Source: Diogma glabrata
Lineage: Eukaryota > Arthropoda > Insecta > Diptera > Cylindrotomidae
Length of the DNA stretch: 64,000 nucleotides
Direction of reading: 5' to 3'
Assembly: GCA_963693315.1 (NCBI GenBank)
Contig: OY856188.1
Location: 189,307,604-189,371,603 of the forward strand
Positions within the stretch are counted from its first letter, which is position 1. Each line of letters begins with the position of its first letter. Below are positions 57,566 to 64,000 of the stretch, one piece after another. Under the pieces are notes generated by a model. The model searched no databases. It worked only from the letters and a program-made list of their open reading frames with translations, and was not told where the DNA came from. A program made the position numbers and the translations under genes.

Positions 57566-57804
57566 TGGGTGACGTGACTTCTATGGGTGACGTGACTTCT
57601 AATACTATCCCGAAGAATATATAAAAAAATTACCTTTATACTTTCACGAAACTTTGGATGCCCCTATGTTACCTGCTCCCGGCCAAAGCCACCATGATCC
57701 AAACTTCATATGTCGCTAATCGTTCCTACCTGAGTGGGGGTATGCGCAGAAAAACTTTCAGCTTTTATAAAATAACGAAGGTCTGGCCGTCGCGGGCTCT
57801 TATT
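57566..57804. other. Spacer between duplicated units
   Basis: A 17-bp word GGGTGACGTGACTTCTA is repeated at about 57568 and 57586. The rest is G+C-richer than its surroundings and contains TTTATAAAATAAC near 57763. No gene recognised; it could be LTR-derived. Confidence 0.4.
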
Positions 57805-58071
57805 CTACAATGGCTGTGGATGATAATAATTTTCTAGCATTTTCACTATTTCAGCAAAAGTTTTTTCTTGTGGTTTTGTTGGCGCCAATTTGTCTAACCC
57901 CATATAATGTAAAAGCAAATGGAGTTTTTCATCTTCTTCTTCAACTTTAAAAATTTTAATAGCACCTTGTAGTCTCTCCACCCAAGGCGACCATTTTGTT
58001 TTCGTTTTATCAAAATTTTCCATTATAAACGTGTAATTCTGCATTGTAAAATTTTGTCTTTTTTCAGGCAA
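57805..58071 (-). pseudogene. gag: Gypsy gag N-terminal fragment, copy 2
   Basis: 88 codons from MPEKRQNFTMQNYTFIMENF at 58071 to MLENYYHPQPL, with about five residue differences from copy 1. The gene is cut off at 57805. Its upstream leader (58072-58165) also matches that of copy 1, so gag and leader were duplicated together. Confidence 0.9.
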
Positions 58072-58165
58072 AAAAATTATGTAATTTGTAAATTGGTGGA
58101 TCCAAAATAAATTTTATTAATAAAACTTGTAAGTAATTGCATAAATTGCGTAATTTGAATCTAGA

Positions 58166-58334
58166 ATTTTTTTTTATGGTACAAAAAAAAATCAAAAGCG
58201 CTGAAATGCGTATTTTGTAATGACGCGTAGTATTTTTGTATTAGCACATAAAAAAAATTATTTGCGTAAATTAATTAACACGTACTTTAATTAAATTTTT
58301 GCAGGATATCTTTCTATATGCTAAGCATCCTCGT
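58166..58334. other. Spacer absent from duplicated unit 1
   Basis: A+T-rich, no gene. Bounded on the right by the 190-bp LTR-like repeat. Confidence 0.4.
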
Positions 58335-58520
58335 CGCCACTTATTATATTGTATTGAGTAAAACACTTGTAATTTATTTTATTAACTTTATTATTTAAGA
58401 GTATAAAAACGAATGCGCCTATTTTACATTTGTGCAACAGAAAGAATATATTTAGTACAACAGTCAATCTTTTGTAGTGTTGCCAAATAATAAAATATTT
58501 AGTACAATGCTAATATATAA
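58335..58520. repeat. 190-bp LTR-like repeat, copy 2
   Basis: Near-identical to 26833-27022 with only a few substitutions (GAATGCGCCTATTTT versus GAATCCGCATATTTT). It interrupts the LINE endonuclease frame at 58520, showing it is a mobile unit. Confidence 0.75.
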
Positions 58521-58758
58521 CAGAGCCGCAGTCAGAGTCATTTCTAACAAATGAATGATTAGGAAATGTGACATTGTGTCTAGAATTGAAATGAGTTTCG
58601 TTCACTAAAACAATTTTGATAGGGTTAGCTACAAAAAAATGTTGAAGTTTCATTTTTTTATGATGTGTTACTATGCAGTTGAGATTTATTGAAACGATTT
58701 CGAAAAGCCGATTCGGCATTAAATTTGGAGGTCTTGAATGGATGGGATTAATCATCAC
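58521..58758 (-). pseudogene. LINE ORF2 start: endonuclease N-terminus
   Basis: On minus, IVSINLNCIVTHHKKMKLQH, VANPIKIVLVNETHFNSRHN and FPNHSFVRNDSDCG match the start of apurinic/apyrimidinic endonucleases of Jockey-like LINEs, including the N of the first block and the catalytic Glu of VNETHF. It is cut at 58520 by the 190-bp repeat, and no RT follows. The same start, without the downstream part, is duplicated near 57290-57360. Confidence 0.85.
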
Positions 58759-58949
58759 ATAAATTCATCACGAAGGACAATAATACTATTCGTTTTTCGT
58801 CAATATTGTCAATTGTTTTGTGTTGTGGTAGAAAAGCTCTAACCTTTTCCAGAAGTGTTTTGGTGCTTACACCAAATAGGTCAACTGAAATTTTCATGAA
58901 CGATGACATGGGTAATTTGTTTTGACTGTTGACGTGTTTTGAGTTGGGG

Positions 58950-60050
58950 GCGGTATGCCATATCCTCTTGGTCTTAAGTCCTGTTTGACAGCGTCTGAAA
59001 AAGATAAATTTTTATTTATTGTATTATTGACGATTTTATTTTAAATTCCTGGCGATTCTTGTTTGTAGTTCTGGGTTTACTCTTTTTTATCTCTGGCTGC
59101 TACAAGTTTTTGATAACGAGAACAACCCTTGTAGTTTGACGGGAGTCATATCTGACCGCAATTGGCACAAAACGGTTGTCTTGTATTCTGGGCTACCATG
59201 TTGAGTGGACAAGCACCTGGCTCGTGTTTGTTTGGCATTTGGCGCATTTACTATTTACTGAATGCAGTTTCCAGTCTTGTCACCCTCGTAACTTGCTCTT
59301 CACCGAAGAATTCTCTCAAGTCCTCCAATATGTCCTCCTCTGTTGATGAATAATACAGACCTTTAAGGATTGCAGTCACCTTTTTATCATCTTTTGAAGG
59401 ATAAGTGTGTAATGACACAGCACTTTCTTTTAACAGTTGGTACAGTCGACCATGATCTACTTAGAAGCAGGCTTAATAAATTCCGTTTTGTTCCTTCCGT
59501 TTTGAATAGAGAATTTTGTCTCTGGCATTGTTGATTTAATTTCTTTAATAAACGAAGCAGTTGCAATGTTGTTACACGTAATAGTTGGTACATGCTTGTT
59601 TAATGTTACTTTTTTATATTAGTAGATTCCTGTGAACGATTTATAAGCTTTGCTTTAGGCGAAGGCTTGCGGCAAAGCAGAAACTTGTAGGATGTTTCAA
59701 TGATGATAATCAGTCATCCATCTTCATAGTTTTTCTATTTCATGAAATCATCACCCTCCACGATATCTAAATTAAGGTTAAATTCCTCGTTGATTTTTGC
59801 CAAAAGCGTATTAATGTTAACCACACCTTTTGTGATTGTTTAATATTAAACCGATCTCATTTGTCATATTTACGTCACTCGACATTGACGAACCACCTGT
59901 CACCACTCTTATTTTCTAAATCAGTTGATTGAGGCAACATTACTTTTGCTTGTTTGATACTCGATCTTCTGTAAATATTACCAATATGCGGCTTAGAATT
60001 GGTTCTAAGCAGCTTTCTATAAACTCGGTTTCCTTTTCCGATCCCCACGG
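58950..60050 (-). pseudogene. Jockey-like LINE ORF1 (Gag-like, zinc knuckles)
   Basis: On minus, reading through several frameshifts: RVYRKLLRTNSKPHIGNIYR (about 60.0 kb), NSTMPETKFSIQNGRNKTEF and LYQLLKESAVSLHTYPSKDD, then KKVTAILKGLYYSSTEEDIL (about 59.37 kb; the PRE_C2HC-type block), FFGEEQVTRVTRLE, and FCANCGQ..SNYKGCSRYQKLVAARDKK (about 59.1 kb; C-x2-C...C zinc knuckle). This order is typical of ORF1 of the Jockey group, which binds element RNA. It sits directly upstream of the endonuclease at 58758, so both belong to one element. Confidence 0.82.
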
Positions 60051-60590
60051 CACAACAACGGCCCTTTAATGTTCACACACTTTTCACTTTTTTTTTAATA
60101 GAAATATACACAGTATGTCAATAAAGTTCTAGTGAATTATAAAAATAAAAAATTCAAATATAATAAAGTAATAAATTATTAATAATTTGATTTTTAATTT
60201 CGCACTTTTATCACAAACACTTCTTTTCACATTCACTGTCACGAAATAACTCCACTAATTTAAACACAAAATCAAAAAATAATAATAAAGAAAATTTTAT
60301 AATAAAAACACAAAAAAACAACCGGCTGTTATTGATGTACGGAAGAAATGGACTATAATTATTAATTATTATTTTTCAAAAAGAAAATGTTGGTTTTGCA
60401 GGAGAAAACCAGAGAAAGAAGAAGGGAGGAGTGGCATGAAGAACATTGAAAGGGATCGAAAGAGAAGAAAAAAAACCTGTAAGCAGCTGTTTATCTTTGT
60501 TGAAAGAAAAGTTATTGAGAGGTGGATGCTAACATGATTTTACAAACGTGCGGTGGTGAAAGTGGGATTGTGAGGATAGGATTTTCGGAT
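60051..60590. other. LINE 5' region and Penelope 3' flank, no gene
   Basis: A+T-rich, with A-rich purine stretch at 60370-60480. No coding match; the segment after the GIY-YIG stop on minus may be the 3' untranslated part of that element. Confidence 0.4.
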
Positions 60591-60591
60591 G

Positions 60592-60777
60592 TTAAAAATC
60601 AAAGGAGTGTCCCGTGGTTTTGAAATGTTCTACTAAGGCGTTGTTAGAGTCATCAGGGTGTTTGCAAACAGAAATGTGCTTCTGAATTCTAGTTTTTAAT
60701 TGTTGTTTTATTTGGCCAACGTAAACACCATCACAATCAGCACAATTTAACAGATAGATGATGTTGGAATTAGTGTT
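60592..60777 (-). pseudogene. Penelope-like element GIY-YIG endonuclease fragment
   Basis: On minus: IIYLLNCADCDGVYVGQIKQ, QLKTRIQKHISVCKHPDDSN and ALVEHFKTTGHSFDF, then a stop. The Y(K/L)L-C-x2-C, VYVGQT-like and (R)LxxH...(A)LxEH...GH(x)F pattern is the GIY-YIG nuclease that ends Penelope-like RT proteins; its insect forms carry the CxxC. No RT is attached: upstream sequence (60778-60880) is another repeat. Confidence 0.85.
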
Positions 60778-60880
60778 TCCAATCCGGTTTAAGCCGGATT
60801 GGAATTATCCGGATAATTCGTAAAAATTTTGCTATCCGATATCCGGTTAATTCACAAAAAAATCCGGATAACTAAATTAA
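60778..60880. repeat. Cluster of ATCCGG(A/T)T palindromic words
   Basis: AATCCGG occurs in both orientations (AATCCGGTTTAAGCCGGATT is a perfect palindrome apart from its centre), with further ATCCGGATAA, ATATCCGGTTAA and ATCCGGATAAC words. This looks like the sub-terminal part of a hAT-type MITE. It cuts off the GIY-YIG fragment. Confidence 0.6.
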
Positions 60881-61067
60881 AGCAAAAAAAATTATTTGCG
60901 CTATTTACCTTTTTAAAAATTTTAATCAGCTAGTAGTAGCTGATTTTTCATAATAGACGTTTTCGTTTAGTCAATCTAAAACTTACTTTTTCTATGATAG
61001 CATATAGAAATTCTATTTTCATCACGCTCGAATTTCCTGTGAAAATGGGTTCTTTTTCAACTACTCA
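60881..61067. other. Spacer, no gene seen
   Basis: A+T-rich; contains a short AGCTAGTAGTAGCT palindrome near 60930. Confidence 0.4.
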
Positions 61068-62345
61068 TTCAATAAGTCCGTAGGATGACACATAGATGGC
61101 GTTACTAGAATTTTTTTCCATATGATTTTTATTTAGTACTAACCTTCAAACGATACGTGTATAAATTTGACAGCAATCTGACTATTTATTCGTGAGTTAT
61201 AGCATTTTGTGTGAAGCAACTTTTGTTTTTGAAAAAAAAAATGGAAAAAAGTGAATTTCGAATTTTAATAAAGCATTGCTTTTTGAAGAAAAAAATACAG
61301 TGGAAACCAAACAATGGCTTGATAAACATTATCCAAACTCTGCTCCATCGAGACAAATGGTAGAGAAGTGGATGGCTGAATTTAAATGTGGTCGTACCAG
61401 CACAAAAGATGCAGAGCGCAGTGGACGCCCAAATGAGGCTGTTATTCCAGAAAACATAAAAAAAATCCACAAATTGGTTATGAACGATCGCAAATTGAAG
61501 GTGCACGAAATAGCTGACATTGTAAAGGTAGCAGATGGTAGTGTTTTTACCATTTTACATGAACATTTGGGTATGCGAAAGCTCTGTGCAAATTGGGTGC
61601 CGCGTGAGTTCACAGTCGACCAAAAACAACAACGAATCGATGCTTCGGAGGAGTCTTTGGCACTGTTAAACCGCAATAAAAGGGAATTCTATCGTAGATA
61701 TGTGACAATGGATGAGACATGGCTTCACAATTACACACCAGAATCCAAAAGACAGTCAGCTGAGTGGACAGCAGTCGACGAACCGAATCCAAAGCGAGCA
61801 AAGACGCAACAGTCGGCCGGTAAGGTGATGGCGTCTGTATTTTGGGATATGAACGGAATAATATTCATCGACTATCTCCAAAAAGGAACCAACATCAACA
61901 GCGAGTATTACTGTGAACTTTTGGATCGATTGAAGGCTGAAATCGCAAAGAAACGGCTACATTTGCAAAAGAAAAAAGTGTTGTTTCACCAAGATAATGC
62001 ACCGTGTCACAGATCGATGAAAACGATGGCAAAATTGAATGAATTGGGCTTTGAATTGCTTACCCACCCACCATATTCTCCAGATTTAGCCCCCAGCGAC
62101 TTTTTCCTGTTTTCAGATCTCAAGAGAATGCTTGCTGGAAAGAAATTTAAGTCCAATGATGAAGTAATCGCTGAAACTGAGGCCTATTTTGACGAGAAAG
62201 AGAAATCGTACTCTAAAAGTGGTATAGAAAAGTTGGAAAATCGCTATACTCGTTGTATCGCCCTCGAAGGCAACTGTGTTGAATAAAAAAATCGAGTTTT
62301 GTCAAAATGTTGTTTTTTTCTTACTTATCCTACGGACTTATTGAA
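61068..62345 (+). mobile_element. Mariner transposon, nearly intact
   Basis: The ends share TTCAATAAGTCCGTAGGAT in inverted orientation (61068 rightward, and its complement ending at 62345). Outer bases beyond this core agree only partly, so the exact outer ends and TA duplication are not fixed. A single transposase gene fills about 80 percent of the element, the compact organisation of mariner (about 1.3 kb). Confidence 0.9.
61241..62286 (+). CDS. Mariner transposase (one apparent A-tract frameshift near the start)
   Basis: The protein has the mariner layout. The N-terminal HTH includes NTVETKQWLDKHYPNSAPS, and a second HTH region ends at MRKLCANWVPREF (the WVP(H/R)EL linker). The catalytic core has VTMDETWLH (first Asp), LFHQDNAPCH (second Asp) and YSPDLAPSDFFLF (third Asp, the D34D form). 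It ends at EGNCVE before TAA, with no internal stop. The natural ATG is at 61241 (MEKSEFRILIKHCFL), but that frame departs from the main frame within an A tract at 61285-61294; one extra A would join them. All catalytic residues are kept. Given other homopolymer indels in this window, the break may be a sequence error rather than a mutation. Confidence 0.93.
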
Positions 62346-62346
62346 C

Positions 62347-62535
62347 GACCTGTTTCAGTGTAAAAAGAATAACAAATTGTAGTTCCTATGGTTTTTCATA
62401 TAATTTTACAAAATTTTTAAACAAAGCAACCATGAAAAAATAGAATATGAATTTTTAATGAGATGTTGTGAAAAACTTATTTTATAATTTAAAGTAAATA
62501 TCGATAGTATATATACTATCATAGAAAAAATTGCA
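62347..62535. other. Spacer, no gene seen
   Basis: A+T-rich; contains the small palindrome ATAGTATATATACTAT near 62505. Confidence 0.4.
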
Positions 62536-62587
62536 TTCGTAAACATATCTCACTCGACGCTAGCGCGTCTCGTGATCAAATGTTTGC
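62536..62587. repeat. Hairpin with G+C-rich core (hairpin 7)
   Basis: GTAAACATATCTCACTCGAC and the near complement CTCGTGATCAAATGTTTGC enclose GCTAGCGCG. It lies at the 3' edge of the hAT transposase fragment. Confidence 0.65.
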
Positions 62588-62589
62588 TT

Positions 62590-63715
62590 GCGAAAAAACA
62601 ATGTGCTATTTTGACTGGCGTAAGGGCTTCAATAAAAATATAGGAGAAATTCCAAAACTCGTCATCGAGTTTGATATCGTCATGTAATGGACTGTACAAT
62701 TCGCAATGAGCTTTTAATTCAATTAATTGCTCCACCATATCGAATTTTCAATTCCAACGCGTTCCAATTATTTATTCTTGGTTGTTTTTGATTGCTTTTA
62801 ATCAAAAGATTACGATGTGTGGGAGTTCTTAATGCTATCGAAAGCTCTCGAAATTTACTATTTTGAATTTTATTTCACTGGCTTTCAACACATCATGCAC
62901 AGCCAGTTGTAAAGTATGGGCTGCGCATCTTACTTTGTTGAAGAGTTCGTTCCACTCCTTGATTTCGTTTTCGCTAATTGTCGGTTCGACCATATCAAGG
63001 TTTTGATTAATTAGACTAGTAGCCTTGAGCATATTTCGACCATTATCGGTTGTAATTGAATATACTTGATCAACCGTAAGATCATATTTGTTCAAAGTTT
63101 TTAAAACAAGGTTTTTAATATATGCTGCAGTGTGTCTTTCCCTCATCTCTACCATGACTAAAATTTTAATTTGAATTTTATTGTTAACAATGAATTGAAT
63201 ATTAATCCTTAACAGACCTATTTATTCTTGTTGTTTCATCCATTTTGAGTAAACATAACTTATTTTTTAAATCGGTCTCAATATTGGCTTTAATTGAAGC
63301 AGCGGCTAGACTGACATCATTCTTAATATTTTCGGTATTTATTGTTAAATCTAGTTCAAACATCATTGGGCCAATAAGTTGCCGAAATCCACGTGAATTT
63401 GAACAATAGAAAAAGAACATGCACTATTTACGAGTAAAGCTATTAAGGCTTGTTTTATTTCATCCTTATTAACTTTAATTTTGATATTTTCTTTATTACA
63501 TTTTTTAGTTAAACTCCATTCTTTTAGCATCTCCAATTGGTACTCGACATAAGTTTCTTCATGAGAACTTTTGATATGGCAACTAAAATTAAATAAATTG
63601 TCTCTTTACAAGCTTTAGCTCCACAATTTTTGACTTCGCATATGCTAATTTTACTTCCTGGAATAAATTTGTAGTATTTTCGGATGATATCTGCCTTTTT
63701 TCTGCCCATTTTTTA
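62590..63715 (-). pseudogene. hAT-superfamily transposase, decayed
   Basis: On minus, a start MGRKKADIIRKYYKFIPGSK with C-x6-C remains of a BED zinc finger (63.7-63.6 kb) is followed by NSRGFRQLIGPMMFELDLTI (63.35 kb). Then come VDQVYSITTDNGRNMLKAT (63.05 kb; second catalytic block), NKVRCAAHTLQLAVHDVLK (62.92 kb; the RCAAH motif) and DDEFWNFSYIFIEALTPVKI (62.65 kb). These are hAT signature blocks in the right order. At least four frameshifts separate them, and the C-terminal dimerisation domain with the final Glu is absent, so it is non-functional. Confidence 0.9.
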
Positions 63716-64000
63716 ATCTATAGTGTAGTATTAAAAAATTAGTATAGTATTAATTAAATTTTATGTTTGGTTCATTTTGGTTTAACATTTGCAGTTTAAC
63801 AGATTCAATTCCTTAAATGTTAGCTCTAACGACTTTTTACAAAGCCAATAAGGTCAAAATACCCTGCCCCAAATATAGGTAAAAAATTCGTAACATCAAA
63901 CTAAATTATTATAATCTACATATTTAATTAAACTATGATCACGTACCTATTTAAACAACAAAAAAATTAAATAGAGTTTTTAGAATGAACGGCCTTATTA
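63716..64000. other. Window end, no gene seen
   Basis: A+T-rich; probably the 5' flank of the hAT transposase. No terminal repeat could be paired within the window. Confidence 0.4.

Overview
The window is A+T-rich eukaryotic DNA, and it looks like a repeat-dense insect or other arthropod genome. Every protein-coding stretch I could recognise belongs to a transposable element. The families are Gypsy and BEL/Pao LTR elements, Jockey-like LINEs, a Penelope-like GIY-YIG piece, PIF/Harbinger, Tigger/pogo, mariner and hAT, with many non-autonomous MITEs and foldback elements. I found no convincing host gene, tRNA or rRNA. The sequence has assembly features typical of a long-read draft: a run of exactly 200 N flanked by a near-identical 1.23 kb repeat, and single-base homopolymer indels.

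Layout, 0-17.8 kb: a decayed Gypsy pol (0.5-2.4 kb, minus); an A-rich block; a LINE/SINE-like tail at 7.2-7.4 kb; a complete but dead Harbinger element (7878-11450) with a Myb/SANT gene, a DDE transposase and two MITEs nested in it; a zinc-finger pseudogene; two long hairpins; and a Tigger element (13080-15274) with TA target duplications and an in-frame stop. 17.8-25 kb: a 7.15 kb foldback element (17790-24940) with an exact 9-bp target duplication. Its arms carry CACGGGTGT-type repeats and a strict 125-bp tandem array, and its interior holds other repeats and a LINE fragment.

25-32 kb: a second, truncated Harbinger copy, a 190-bp LTR-like repeat, and two degenerate minisatellites. 32.3-41.3 kb: a second foldback element whose left arm is split by the best-preserved element in the window, a 6.05 kb Gypsy (32699-38747) with 572-bp LTRs differing at about three positions, gag, a complete pol, PBS, PPT and a canonical -1 slippery heptamer at the gag stop. 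41-46 kb: the assembly gap and duplication, a G+C-rich gag-like reading frame with a primer-binding site upstream, about 525 bp of TA repeats, and two 760-bp palindromic MITEs arranged as mirror images.

46.5-54 kb: a decayed BEL/Pao element (pol, gag, PBS) joined to the gag and PBS of a second BEL. 54-60.8 kb: a hairpin repeat, a 634-bp palindromic MITE, a 51-bp tandem array abutting a Gypsy gag gene, a 90-bp hAT MITE inside that array, a local duplication, a Jockey-like LINE 5' half and a GIY-YIG fragment. 61-64 kb: a nearly intact mariner with one apparent A-tract frameshift, and a decayed hAT transposase running to the window end.

The elements do not form a shared pathway; the interest lies in the nesting. 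One recurring signal that the named elements do not explain is a set of long imperfect hairpins, at seven positions, whose centres carry small G+C-rich CGAG/GCG/CTCG motifs.
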